From NCBI RefSeq assembly GCF_000350085.1, contig NZ_CAUM01000134.1:1-64000 (forward strand): 64,000 nucleotides of DNA. Direction: 5' to 3'. This document shows, in pieces, positions 32,603 to 41,506 of this stretch (position 1 is the stretch's first letter; each line of letters opens with the position of its first letter). The translations under genes were made by a program, and so were the position numbers. The notes beneath the pieces are model-generated. The model was not told the DNA's origin and did not search any database. It saw only the letters and a program-made list of their open reading frames with translations. This stretch comes from Mesorhizobium metallidurans STM 2683. GTDB lineage: Bacteria > Pseudomonadota > Alphaproteobacteria > Rhizobiales > Rhizobiaceae.

Positions 32603-33370
32603 TTACTTGGGAGAAACTGCCCTTGCGGAAGCGAGCAGCCTTTCCAGCGTGCGGATCGTCGATCCGTCGGCGAGGCCATCCACCTTGCGCTGCCGGAAAT
32701 GCCGCTGGAAAGCGTCGACCACGATTTCAGTCTGCCGGTCGAAAGCCCCCGATATCTCCACGCCGTAACCGTAGAGCGCCAGCATCGACTGCAAGGCCTC
32801 GACCCCGGCGCCAGCATCGCCGGTCCTCAGCACCGCGCCGCGCCTGACCGGCGCCGCTTCGACGAGATGGCCGACGCCGGCCTCGAACAGCGCCTTCCAC
32901 GGGAATTTCTCGCCCGGATCGATCTTGCGTCCCGGCGCCACGTCTGAATGGGCGAGCACCCGTTGAGCTGGAATGGAATGGCGCTGGACGATCCCCTTGC
33001 ACAGCCTGATCATCGAGTCGATCTGCCGTTTGGGAAAGCTGCGATAGCCCAGCGAATGCCCCGGATTGACGATCTCGATGCCGATCGAACAGGAATTTAT
33101 GTCGGTGCGTCCGAACCACGAGCTCTTGCCGGCATGCCAGGCACGGTCGCTTTCCCTCACCATCTGGACGATCTGGCCGTCCTCATAGACGAGATAGTGC
33201 GACGAGACCTCGCTGGCCGGATCGCACAGCAATGCTTCGGCGCCCGCGCCGGTCTTCATGCCGGTGTAATGCAGCACGATCATGTCAGGCCTGGTCGTTT
33301 CGCGTCGCGGGCCGAAATTCGGCGATACCCTAACCTCGGCGCTCGGCTCGTCAGGCAGGAAGCCGCTCAT
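32603..33370 (-). CDS. N-acetylmuramoyl-L-alanine amidase (AmpD-like) with peptidoglycan-binding domain
   Basis: A 255-aa zinc amidase of the Amidase_2 family. Zn ligands are suggested by His34 (IVLHYTG) and the HSDVAPGRKIDPG block (about 141-153). The middle has the family segment GIEIVNPGHSLGYRSFPKRQ. A C-terminal peptidoglycan-binding domain 1 spans about residues 185-250 (GVEALQSMLALYGYGVEISGAFDRQTEIVVDAFQRHF). No signal peptide is evident, which fits cytosolic cleavage of recycled anhydro-muropeptides. The ATG overlaps the djlA-like gene stop by 4 bp. Confidence 0.92.
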   Translation of the reverse strand: MSGFLPDEPSAEVRVSPNFGPRRETTRPDMIVLHYTGMKTGAGAEALLCDPASEVSSHYLVYEDGQIVQMVRESDRAWHAGKSSWFGRTDINSCSIGIEIVNPGHSLGYRSFPKRQIDSMIRLCKGIVQRHSIPAQRVLAHSDVAPGRKIDPGEKFPWKALFEAGVGHLVEAAPVRRGAVLRTGDAGAGVEALQSMLALYGYGVEISGAFDRQTEIVVDAFQRHFRQRKVDGLADGSTIRTLERLLASARAVSPK

Positions 33371-34086
33371 GCGTGCCGCAGACCTCGCTCGATCATCTCA
33401 TAGGCCGCGTTGATCGCGGCAATTCTGGTCGTCGCGATCTTGATGAATTCCTGCGGCAGGCCGCGTGCGATCAGCCGGTCGGGGTGGTTGTCCGAGACCA
33501 GCTTGCGATAACGCTTGCGAACCTCCTCGAACGGCTTTCCACGTTCGATGCCGAGCACGACATAGGGATCGGCCGCACCAAGATCGACATGCCGTGCCAG
33601 GATGCTCTGGTAGTGCGCCTCCTCGATCCGGAAGATCTCGGCGATGCGATGCAGGAACTGGCCCTCGCGCTCATGCACCAGCCCGTCGGCCTTGGCGATG
33701 TGGAACAGCCCGTCGAGAATGTCCTCCAGCATCGCACAGTTCGAATGGCCGGAGCCGCAAAGCTGCGCCATGCGCTCGGCATAGGTCTCGAACCCGGCAA
33801 TATCGCGCTTGGCCAGATCGTAGAGGCGCGCCACATTGCGCCTCTGCTCTCTCGGCACTTCGAATATTTCCTGGAAGGCGCGCACCTCGTCCTGGGTGAC
33901 GATGCCGTCGGCCTTGGCCATCTTGGCCGACAGCGCGATCATCGCCACCGAGAAGGCGACGCGCCGGCGCAAATCCGCATCGCCGGAGAAAACCGTGCGC
34001 ACGGCTTCGACGACATCGGCGACACCCGACGAGGTTGAAGACGAAATGCGGGTGATGAAGTCGCCGAGGCGGTCCCAAATCGACAT
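33367..34086 (-). CDS. DjlA-like co-chaperone: TerB-type domain plus J domain
   Basis: A 239-aa protein. An N-terminal segment and a TerB/DjlA-like helical domain (about 45-165, with KADGIVTQDEVRAFQ and KADGLVHEREGQFL acidic repeats) are followed by a C-terminal J domain (YVVLGIERGKPFEEVRKRYRKLVSDNHPD). The HPD signature that stimulates DnaK is intact. It is coupled to the amidase gene by a 4-bp overlap, suggesting a shared envelope role. Confidence 0.88.
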   Translation of the reverse strand: MSIWDRLGDFITRISSSTSSGVADVVEAVRTVFSGDADLRRRVAFSVAMIALSAKMAKADGIVTQDEVRAFQEIFEVPREQRRNVARLYDLAKRDIAGFETYAERMAQLCGSGHSNCAMLEDILDGLFHIAKADGLVHEREGQFLHRIAEIFRIEEAHYQSILARHVDLGAADPYVVLGIERGKPFEEVRKRYRKLVSDNHPDRLIARGLPQEFIKIATTRIAAINAAYEMIERGLRHA

Positions 34087-34294
34087 GAGGGCTTAATAGA
34101 GCCAACCGGCCATCGCTATCAAGCGAAGACAATGCCGCAGCGCCCGGCCCTATCGATTAGGTGGCAGGCTTGCGGCACCGCGAATGGTGGCTATGGCGCC
34201 GGCCGTATCGCGCAAAGCAGAAGGCGCAGCACCTGGAACGCTGGCCGTTATTGCAGTCACGCCCGACCGTAAGGCGCGCGTGAACCAGATCATG

Positions 34295-34321
34295 GGGAGG
34301 CCGGCGTTGACCGGCCTTCCC
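34295..34321 (-). terminator. GC-rich hairpin downstream of the small lipoprotein gene
   Basis: GGGAGGCCGG-CGTTGA-CCGGCCTTCCC forms a strong stem with one bulge, ending 10 bp beyond the lipoprotein stop. There is no clear T-run on the minus strand, so it could be a weak terminator or a 3'-end stabiliser. The rest of 34087-34331 shows nothing else. Confidence 0.45.
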
Positions 34322-34331
34322 AAATTATAGA

Positions 34332-34532
34332 CTACTGCGCCGGAGCAGCAGGTGCTGCCGGAGCTGGAGCCGGCTCAGCTGGTTTCGTGGCGTCAGGGGC
34401 CGGCTGCATCGGCTGTTCGGCAGCCGGCGGATTGGTGCTCTGCGTTGTGGTATTATCGGTGCCGCTGTCGCTGCAGGCGGCAACGCCGAGCAGTGCAAGC
34501 GCCGAAACCGACGCAAGAATGAGCTTTTTCAT
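34332..34532 (-). CDS. Small Pro/Ala-rich lipoprotein, function unknown
   Basis: A 66-aa protein. The signal peptide MKKLILASVSALALLGVAAC ends in the lipobox VAAC (Cys20). The rest is low complexity, with Thr/Asn then Pro/Ala/Glu repeats (EPAPAPAAPAAPAQ), and is unlikely to fold into a domain. Short lipoproteins of this form are frequent in Rhizobiales and unassigned. It sits between a hairpin downstream and a leader hairpin (CGCCGCC/GGCGGCG, 34552-34571) upstream. Confidence 0.75.
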   Translation of the reverse strand: MKKLILASVSALALLGVAACSDSGTDNTTTQSTNPPAAEQPMQPAPDATKPAEPAPAPAAPAAPAQ

Positions 34533-34732
34533 AACTTCTCTCCTCTAATCACGCCGCCGTTACCGGCGGCGGTCGAGGACAAAATGCATGAGGCGGATAT
34601 GAGTTTCGTAACGTTGCATTTCCACCTGTAACATCTTCATATCCTTTGGTGATTGCCGGCCGGGGCATGTTGAACTACCAGCCGGAGCATCTCGAACTAA
34701 CTGATTGGATAGAAAATGCCGGGAGCCGTGTC

Positions 34733-37700
34733 ATGACCGCAAAATGGGATTTCTGGATCGACCGCGGCGGCACCTTTACCGATATCATCGGTCGTGACCC
34801 GGAGGGCGGGCTGCATCCAAAAAAACTCCTGTCGGAGAATCCGGAAGCCTATGCCGACGCCGCCATACAGGGCATTCGCGAGTTGCTCGGGCTGGAATTC
34901 GGCGCTCCGATCCCCGCCGACCTGATCGGCGACATCAAGATGGGCACCACCGTGGCTACCAACGCGCTTCTGGAGCGCAAGGGCGACCGGGTGCTGCTGC
35001 TCATCACCAAGGGTTTTCGCGACGCGCTGAGGATTGCCTATCAGGCGCGGCCCGACATCTTCGCCAAGGAGATCATTCTCCCCGAACAGCTCTATGAGCG
35101 CGTCATCGAGATCGACGAACGCGTACGCGCCGACGGCAATGTCGAACGATTGCTCGACATCGCCGCCTGCCGGCCGGCCATCGAGCAGGCCAGGGCCGAC
35201 GGCATCGACGCAGTGGCTATCGTCTTTATGCATGCCTGGAAATACCCCGACCACGAAAAGGCCGTTGCAAAAGTCTGCCGCAAGCTCGGGTTTTCTCAGG
35301 TCTCGGTCAGCCATGAGGTGTCGCCGCTGATCAAGCTGGTCGGCCGGGGCGACACCACCGTGGTCGACGCCTATCTCTCGCCGATCCTGTCGAGATATGT
35401 TCGGAAGGTGGCGGAGGAATTGGGCGTCTCCCTCCTCGACGGGGAGATAGCCGCAAAGCGGCCAGAGCGGGGCGCTGTCCCGCCAACGTCTCGTTCTGTC
35501 ACGCCCCCCTCTGCCCTGCCCTCTTTGCTGCCACTTGCCATCTCCCCCAAAAGGGGGGAGATCAGCCAATCCCCCCGCCTCATGTTCATGATGTCTTCGG
35601 GCGGCCTCACCGCCGCCGACATGTTCCAGGGCAAGGACGCGCTGTTGTCCGGCCCGGCCGGCGGTGTCGTCGGCATGGTCGAGACGGCGAAGCTCGCCGG
35701 CTTCGACAAGGTCATCGGCTTCGACATGGGCGGTACCTCGACCGACGTCGCCCATTATGACGGCGACTACGAGCGCGCCTTCGACACCGAGGTCGCCGGC
35801 GTGCGCATCCGCGCGCCGATGATGCGCATCCACACCGTGGCCGCCGGCGGCGGCTCGGTCCTGCATTACGAGGCTGGCCGCTTCCGCGCCGGCCCGGACT
35901 CCGCCGGCGCGAACCCGGGCCCTGCCGCCTACCGGCGCGGCGGGCCATTGGCCGTCACCGACGCCAATGTGATGCTGGGCAAGCTGCAGCCCGATTTCTT
36001 CCCGGCGATTTTCGGCCCCGGCCAGAATGAACCGCTCGATGTTGAGACCGTGCGGGTGAAATTCGCGGCGCTCGCCGCCGAAATCGGCGATGGCCGTGCG
36101 CCCGAAGCAGTCGCCGAAGGCTTCGTCACCATCGCCGTGGAAAACATGGCCAACGCCATCAAGAAGATCTCGGTACAGCGCGGCTACGACGTTACCGAAT
36201 ATCTTTTGAACTGCTTCGGCGGCGCCGGCGGCCAGCACGCTTGCCTCGTTGCCGATGCGCTCGGCATGGAGGCGGTGCTGATCCATCCTTTTTCCGGCCT
36301 GCTTTCGGCCTATGGCATCGGCCTGTCCTCGGTCTTCGCCTCGCGCCAGCAGGCGTTGCTCAAGCCTCTTGCCGAAGAGTCCCGAACCGAGATCGGCAAC
36401 CTCATTGCCGGCTTGAGAACAGCCGTCACCGCCGAGCTCGCGGCGCAAGGCATCGCCGAGGACGCGGTCGCCGCGAAGCCGGTGCTGCACATTCGCTATG
36501 ACGGCACCGACACGACACTGCCGGTGAATTTCGAGGAAGACTCGATTTTCCAGGCCAGGCGCGACTTCGAGACCGCCCATAAGGCGCAGTTCGGTTTCGT
36601 TTATGACGACAAGCCGATGATCGTCGAGACGGTCGGCGTCGAAGGCACCGACACCGGCGGCGCCGGCCGCGAGGAAAGTGATTCAGAAACCGAAGACCTC
36701 ACGTTAAACCCTTCGCAGACCCGCGAAATCTTCACTGAGGGAGAGTGGCGCAATGCCGGCATCTTCCGCCGTGAGGCACTCAAACCAGGGCACAGGATTG
36801 CCGGCCCCGCCCTGATCATCGAGCCGAACCAGACCATCGTCGTCGAACCGGGTTGGCAGGCCGAAATCACCGCCAGGAACCACGTGCTGTTGCGCCGCGT
36901 CGAAAAAAAGCGCCGGCAAGCGGCACTCGGCACCGTCGCCGATCCGGTCATGCTGGAGGTTTTCAACAACCTCTTCATGTCGATCGCCGAGCAGATGGGC
37001 GTGACGCTGCAAAACACCGCCTATTCCGTCAATATCAAGGAACGGCTGGACTTCTCCTGCGCCGTCTTCGACCGCCATGGCGCGCTGGTCGCCAACGCGC
37101 CGCACATGCCGGTGCATCTCGGCTCCATGGACCGTTCGGTCGAAACCATCATCCGGCTGAACTCGGGCGACATCCACCCCGGTGACGTCTTCGCCCTCAA
37201 CGCACCCTACAATGGCGGCACGCATTTGCCTGATATCACGGTGGTGACGCCGGTGTTCGATGACGCCAAGAAGAATATCCTCTTCTACGTCGCCTCGCGA
37301 GGCCACCATGCCGATATCGGCGGCACGGCGCCCGGCTCGATGACGCCGCTCGCCACCACGGTCGACGAGGAAGGCGTGTTGTTCGATAATTTCCGCATCG
37401 TCGATCGCGGCCGCTTCCGCGAGAAGGAACTGGAGACGCTGCTCACCGACCACCACTATCCCGCGCGCAACCCGCATCAGAACATCGCCGACCTCAAGGC
37501 GCAGATCGCCGCCAACGAAAAGGGCGTCGCCGAGCTGCGCAAGATGGTCGCGCATTTCGGCCTCGATGTCGTCGAAGCCTATATGGGCCATGTCCAGGAC
37601 AATGCGGCCGAAAGCGTGCGCCGCGTGCTGGAGCGCTTGCCCGACAGTTCCGTATACGAATATCCAACCGACACCGGCCAGGTGATCAAGGTCAAGATAT

Positions 37701-38485
37701 CGGTCGACCGGAAAAAGCGCGAGGCGACGGTTGACTTCACCGGCACGTCACCGGTGATGAAGAACAATTTCAACGCGCCCGAGCCGGTGGCGCGGGCCGC
37801 CGTGCTCTATGCCTTCCGCGTCATGGTCGAGGACATGATCCCGATGAATGCCGGCTGTCTGCGCCCCATCAACATCGTCATCCCCGATGGCTGCATGCTG
37901 AAACCCGCCTACCCCGCCGCCGTCGTCGCCGGCAATGTCGAGACCTCGCAGCATGTCACCAACGCGCTGTTCGGCGCCATGGGCGCCATGGCCAACGCGC
38001 AAGGCACGATGAACAACCTCACCTTCGGCAATAGAAAGTACCAGTATTACGAGACGATCTGCTCGGGCTCGCCGGCCGGCCGGATGAATTCCGGCCGCGG
38101 CTTTGCCGGCACTTCGGGTGTCCACACCCACATGACCAATTCACGCCTCACCGATCCGGAAGTGCTGGAGCTGCGCTTTCCCGTACTGCTCGAGGATTTC
38201 CACATCCGCGAGGGTTCTGGCGGCAAGGGCAGATGGAGTGCCGGCGACGGCACCAAACGCACGATCCGCTTCCTCGAAAAGATGGAGTGCGCCATCCTGT
38301 CCTCGCATCGCAACCGTCCGCCGCAAGGGCTGGACGGCGGCGGCGACGGCGAGGCGGGCTCGACCAAAGTCCGTCGTGGTAATGGTGCGATCGAAGTGCT
38401 GAAAGCCTGCGACCAGACCGTGCTCGACGCCGGCGAGGCCGTCATCCTGACGACACCGACGCCCGGCGGGTTTGGCAAGCAGTAA
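34733..38485 (+). CDS. 5-oxoprolinase, fused HyuA-HyuB type, with palindromic-repeat insertion
   Basis: A 1250-aa ATP-dependent 5-oxoproline hydrolase of the fused (OPLAH-like) type. HyuA occupies about residues 1-700: the N-terminal ATP motif [26 protein letters not shown], and [11 protein letters not shown]. HyuB starts near 735 ([18 protein letters not shown]). The enzyme converts cyclised glutamate to glutamate. The ATG at 34733 gives the conserved N-terminus; the frame is open from 34646. Residues about 232-277 are an extra in-frame segment absent from the expected spacing between the LGVS region and RLMFM; its DNA is a hairpin-bounded repeat (35427-35562). Confidence 0.93.
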   Translation: MTAKWDFWIDRGGTFTDIIGRDPEGGLHPKKLLSENPEAYADAAIQGIRELLGLEFGAPIPADLIGDIKMGTTVATNALLERKGDRVLLLITKGFRDALRIAYQARPDIFAKEIILPEQLYERVIEIDERVRADGNVERLLDIAACRPAIEQARADGIDAVAIVFMHAWKYPDHEKAVAKVCRKLGFSQVSVSHEVSPLIKLVGRGDTTVVDAYLSPILSRYVRKVAEELGVSLLDGEIAAKRPERGAVPPTSRSVTPPSALPSLLPLAISPKRGEISQSPRLMFMMSSGGLTAADMFQGKDALLSGPAGGVVGMVETAKLAGFDKVIGFDMGGTSTDVAHYDGDYERAFDTEVAGVRIRAPMMRIHTVAAGGGSVLHYEAGRFRAGPDSAGANPGPAAYRRGGPLAVTDANVMLGKLQPDFFPAIFGPGQNEPLDVETVRVKFAALAAEIGDGRAPEAVAEGFVTIAVENMANAIKKISVQRGYDVTEYLLNCFGGAGGQHACLVADALGMEAVLIHPFSGLLSAYGIGLSSVFASRQQALLKPLAEESRTEIGNLIAGLRTAVTAELAAQGIAEDAVAAKPVLHIRYDGTDTTLPVNFEEDSIFQARRDFETAHKAQFGFVYDDKPMIVETVGVEGTDTGGAGREESDSETEDLTLNPSQTREIFTEGEWRNAGIFRREALKPGHRIAGPALIIEPNQTIVVEPGWQAEITARNHVLLRRVEKKRRQAALGTVADPVMLEVFNNLFMSIAEQMGVTLQNTAYSVNIKERLDFSCAVFDRHGALVANAPHMPVHLGSMDRSVETIIRLNSGDIHPGDVFALNAPYNGGTHLPDITVVTPVFDDAKKNILFYVASRGHHADIGGTAPGSMTPLATTVDEEGVLFDNFRIVDRGRFREKELETLLTDHHYPARNPHQNIADLKAQIAANEKGVAELRKMVAHFGLDVVEAYMGHVQDNAAESVRRVLERLPDSSVYEYPTDTGQVIKVKISVDRKKREATVDFTGTSPVMKNNFNAPEPVARAAVLYAFRVMVEDMIPMNAGCLRPINIVIPDGCMLKPAYPAAVVAGNVETSQHVTNALFGAMGAMANAQGTMNNLTFGNRKYQYYETICSGSPAGRMNSGRGFAGTSGVHTHMTNSRLTDPEVLELRFPVLLEDFHIREGSGGKGRWSAGDGTKRTIRFLEKMECAILSSHRNRPPQGLDGGGDGEAGSTKVRRGNGAIEVLKACDQTVLDAGEAVILTTPTPGGFGKQ
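35427..35562. repeat. Palindromic (RIME-like) repeat inserted in frame in the 5-oxoprolinase gene
   Basis: A 136-bp stretch is bounded by imperfect palindromes: TCTCCC..GGGGAGA (35427-35447) and ATCTCCCCC-AAAA-GGGGGGAGAT (35540-35562). The left and right ends share the TCTCCC/GGGAGA sequence typical of Rhizobiales intergenic repeats. It encodes about 45 low-complexity residues rich in Pro, Ser and Arg, and keeps the frame open. Confidence 0.7.
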
Positions 38486-38628
38486 GGAGGCATCCATAAT
38501 TCTACTGCGGCGGTCATCTGACGCGGTTTTCTGCGCCTCCGATGCTCACGGACCCAAATGTCCGCTCCGCTTCGGTTCTCGAAATCCACGCCATATGACT
38601 CGCCGCAGCGAATTCTGGATGCCTCCGA

Positions 38629-38646
38629 CTGTCACCGGCTTGTCAT
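38629..38646 (+). promoter_or_regulatory. PHO box (PhoB site) upstream of btaAB
   Basis: CTGTCAC-CGGC-TTGTCAT is two 7-bp direct repeats with a 4-bp spacer, matching the PhoB box form CTGTCAT-N4-CTGTCAT with two mismatches. It lies 50 bp before the chosen btaA start. Phosphate-limitation control of betaine-lipid synthesis is established in Sinorhizobium; the site here is read from sequence. Confidence 0.75.
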
Positions 38647-38695
38647 GACCCTGCGCTACCCGCTTGCGCCAACGCAAATGGGGAATCACCTTGCC

Positions 38696-39943
38696 ATGAC
38701 GGATCTTTCCGGGGAACTCGTTTTTCGACGTGGCAAGGAAGTTGGAAAAGCCGTCTACCAGAACCGTCCGCTGTCGAAGGCCGGTGTCTCCGAACGGCTG
38801 TTCGCCTTGCTGTTTTCCGGCCTCGTCTACCCGCAGATCTGGGAAGACCCCGATGTCGACATGGAGGCGATGCAGCTTGGCCAGGGCCATCGCATCGTCA
38901 CCATCGCGTCCGGCGGCTGCAACATCCTGGCCTATCTCACCCGCTCGCCCGAAAGGATCGACGCCGTCGATCTCAACGCCGCCCACATCGCGCTGAACCG
39001 CATGAAGCTGGAGGCGGTGCGCCATCTGCCCTCGCAGGGCGACCTGTTCCGCTTCTTCGGCGCCGCCGACACCAGCCACAATTCGGAAGCCTACGACCGC
39101 TTCATCGCCCCGCGCCTCGACCCGGTCAGCCGCCACTATTGGGAGCGCCGCAACTGGCGCGGCCGTCGCCGCATCGCCGTCTTCGACCGCAATTTCTACC
39201 AGACCGGCCTGCTCGGCCTGTTCATCGCCATGGGTCACCGCGTTGGCAAATTCTTCGGTGTCGATCCCGCCGGCATCATGAAGGCGAAAACCATCGCCGA
39301 CCAGCGCCGCTTCTTCAATGAGGAACTGGCGCCCGTCTTTGAAAAGCCGCTGCTGAAATGGGCCACCTCGCGAAAAGCCTCGCTGTTCGGCCTCGGCATT
39401 CCGCCGGCCCAGTATGATTCGCTGATCACCTCGGGCGACGGCACCATGGCCAGCGTCCTGAAGGCGCGGCTGGAAAAGCTCGCTTGCGATTTTCCGTTGA
39501 AGACCAATTACTTCGCCTGGCAGGCTTTTGCGCGGCGCTATCCCAACCCGGGCGAAGCCGCACTGCCCGCCTATCTCGAAAAGCGCAACTACAAGACGAT
39601 CCGCGACAATGTCGATCGCGTCGCCATCCACCACGCCAATCTGATCGAATTCCTCGCCGCCAAGGATGCCGGCTCGGTCGACCGCTTCGTGCTGCTCGAC
39701 GCGCAGGACTGGATGACCGACGACCAGCTCAATGCGCTGTGGGCCGAGATCACCCGCACCGCATCCGCTGGCGCCCGCGTCATCTTCCGCACCGCGGCCG
39801 AACCCAGCCTCCTGCCCGGCCGGGTCTCGAATTCGCTGCTCGACCAGTGGAACTATCAGGACGAGGCCTCGCGCGAATTTTCGGCCCGCGACCGTTCGGC
39901 CATCTATGGCGGCTTCCACCTCTATGTGAGGCGGGCCGCATGA
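38696..39943 (+). CDS. btaA: S-adenosylmethionine:diacylglycerol 3-amino-3-carboxypropyltransferase BtaA
   Basis: A 415-aa protein of the DUF3419/BtaA family. It transfers the 3-amino-3-carboxypropyl group of SAM to diacylglycerol, the first step of betaine lipid (DGTS) synthesis at the membrane. Characteristic segments are ERLFALLFSGLVYPQIWEDP, a SAM-binding TIASGGCNILAYL, and RFVLLDAQDWMTDDQLNALW. The ATG at 38696 is preferred; ATG 38678 is in frame. It is preceded by a PHO box and overlaps btaB by 4 bp. Confidence 0.93.
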   Translation: MTDLSGELVFRRGKEVGKAVYQNRPLSKAGVSERLFALLFSGLVYPQIWEDPDVDMEAMQLGQGHRIVTIASGGCNILAYLTRSPERIDAVDLNAAHIALNRMKLEAVRHLPSQGDLFRFFGAADTSHNSEAYDRFIAPRLDPVSRHYWERRNWRGRRRIAVFDRNFYQTGLLGLFIAMGHRVGKFFGVDPAGIMKAKTIADQRRFFNEELAPVFEKPLLKWATSRKASLFGLGIPPAQYDSLITSGDGTMASVLKARLEKLACDFPLKTNYFAWQAFARRYPNPGEAALPAYLEKRNYKTIRDNVDRVAIHHANLIEFLAAKDAGSVDRFVLLDAQDWMTDDQLNALWAEITRTASAGARVIFRTAAEPSLLPGRVSNSLLDQWNYQDEASREFSARDRSAIYGGFHLYVRRAA

Positions 39944-40626
39944 GCACGAGCGAGCTGCCGGCCAGGCACGGCGAACCGCCGGCCGGGCATGCCGAACTGA
40001 TGGACGGCGTCTATCGCTGGCAGCGCCATTTCTACGACCTGACCCGCAAATATTACCTGCTCGGCCGCGACCGGCTGATATCGGGGCTGGACGTGCCGGC
40101 CGGCGGCACCGTGCTCGAACTCGGCTGCGGCACCGGCCGCAACATCGTGCTTGCCGCCCGCCGCTATCCCGGCGCCCGTTTCTTCGGCCTCGATATTTCG
40201 GCCGAAATGCTGGAGACGGCCAACGCCGCCATGGATCGCGAAGGCCTGTCCGGCCATGTCACGCTGGCGCGCGGCGACGCCACGGATTTCGATGCGGAGG
40301 CGCTGTTCGGCCTGGCTACCTTCGACCGCATCTTCGTGTCCTATTCGCTGTCGATGATCCCCGGCTGGGAAAAGACTGTGGCGGCCGCACTTGCCGCCCT
40401 TTCGCCAGACGGCTCGCTGCACGTCGTCGATTTCGGCCAGCAGGAAGCCCTGCCCCGCTGGTTCCGCACGCTGCTGCGCGGCTGGCTGAGAAAATTCCAT
40501 GTCGAGCCGCGTGAAGCGTTGCGCGATGTCCTGGAATCGGAATCCGCAAGAGTCGGCGCAAGCCTTCGATTCAGAACGCTTTATCGCGGCTACACCTGGT
40601 TGGCGGTCGTCAAGATCGCCATCTAG
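39940..40626 (+). CDS. btaB: Diacylglyceryl-homoserine N-methyltransferase BtaB
   Basis: A 228-aa SAM methyltransferase. Motif I is VLELGCGTGRN (residues 58-68), with FGLDISAEML and FDRIFVSYSLSMIPGW following. It trimethylates diacylglyceryl-homoserine to the betaine lipid DGTS. The ATG overlaps the btaA stop (ATGA), so both are made from one mRNA. It completes the pathway with btaA, which lets the cell replace phospholipids under phosphate starvation. Confidence 0.93.
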   Translation: MSTSELPARHGEPPAGHAELMDGVYRWQRHFYDLTRKYYLLGRDRLISGLDVPAGGTVLELGCGTGRNIVLAARRYPGARFFGLDISAEMLETANAAMDREGLSGHVTLARGDATDFDAEALFGLATFDRIFVSYSLSMIPGWEKTVAAALAALSPDGSLHVVDFGQQEALPRWFRTLLRGWLRKFHVEPREALRDVLESESARVGASLRFRTLYRGYTWLAVVKIAI

Positions 40627-40931
40627 GCTGCGGACTCATAAAAGCGAAGCGACGATCTGATGACCGCCAAGGCCATGCTCGACAAGAGGCCGCCGCTGGC
40701 ACTTTCATCGGTATGATGGGCTTTGGCGCCAGCGGTCCGGCGGAGAAACTCTACGAACATTTCAATATGCCGCAAAGGCGGTAGTGAAGGCAGCTCGGAG
40801 GCAACGCCTCGCGCACGCGAGGACAATCGCTAGCGCCGAATGTCGGAATTGGGCGCCAGCTCGGCGCATTTCATGGCGCCTCCCGCACGCCCAGGCATGA
40901 AGCTGTCCTTGTTGACTCAAGGAGAATTTGC
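40627..40931. other. Gene-free stretch, no recognisable feature
   Basis: These 305 bp between btaB and the GFA-family gene hold no convincing gene, RNA or terminator. The only sizeable open frame (67 codons on the minus strand, 40623-40826) has no recognisable family and no good ribosome site. Degraded mobile DNA is possible but not shown. Confidence 0.4.
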
Positions 40932-41331
40932 ATGCGTGGTCATTGCTTATGTGGCGCTATTGCTTTTGAAGTCGATGGCCCGGCACAGGCCTGCGTGGTC
41001 TGTCATTGCGAAAGTTGTCGGCGGCAATGTTCTGCGCCGATGACCACCTACATTGGCGTCTTGGACAGCCAATGGCGATGGCTGGGCCAGCTACCGAAGG
41101 TATTCAACTCTTCTCCCGGTGTGGAAAGAACATTTTGCGATAAATGTGGCTCGCCGCTGTCCTTCCGCTCAAAGAACATGTCCGGTGTCGTGCATTTTTT
41201 TTGCCGCAGCGATGGAGGAGCCGGAAAAGTTTGCACCTACGCTACATGTCGCTTTTGAGGAAAAGCTCCCTTGGTTGAAACTCGCCGATGGTCTGCCGAC
41301 ACGTTTCGGGCCTGACTATACGAAAGAATAG
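40932..41331 (+). pseudogene. GFA-family (glutathione-dependent formaldehyde-activating-like, CENP-V) protein, frameshifted
   Basis: The first frame has the zinc-binding Cys pattern MRGHCLCGAIAFEV, CHCESCRRQC and FCDKCGSPLSF. The expected ending (AAAMEEPEKFAPTLHVAFEEKLPWLKLADGLP) lies in another frame. The shift is at a run of eight T (41195-41202); seven T would restore one frame of about 132 residues. As read, the product ends at 41258 with an aberrant tail. It could be a sequencing error, a slippage-prone tract or a pseudogene. An SD-like AAGGAG lies upstream of the ATG. Confidence 0.8.
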
Positions 41332-41506
41332 TTCCTGGGCGCAGAAGTTTGACGTGTCGGATGTGCTTGCCTTGATTTCTGGTTGAACGTCCAACGCCGC
41401 AGCGATCTTTGGGGGGTTATGAATTCGCCCGACGAGCGGGCGCGTATCGATCGTGCCAAGCCTTTGGCGACAGCCGCATAGACGAGACTGCGATCGCCGC
41501 GTTCCT

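Noticed and set aside
34697-36580. A 627-codon minus-strand frame
   Set aside because: It is antisense to the conserved HyuA part of 5-oxoprolinase and has no recognisable domain or ribosome site.
40623-40826. A 67-codon minus-strand frame after btaB, possible transposase remnant
   Set aside because: No family match could be recognised and there is no ribosome site, so it was not called as a gene.
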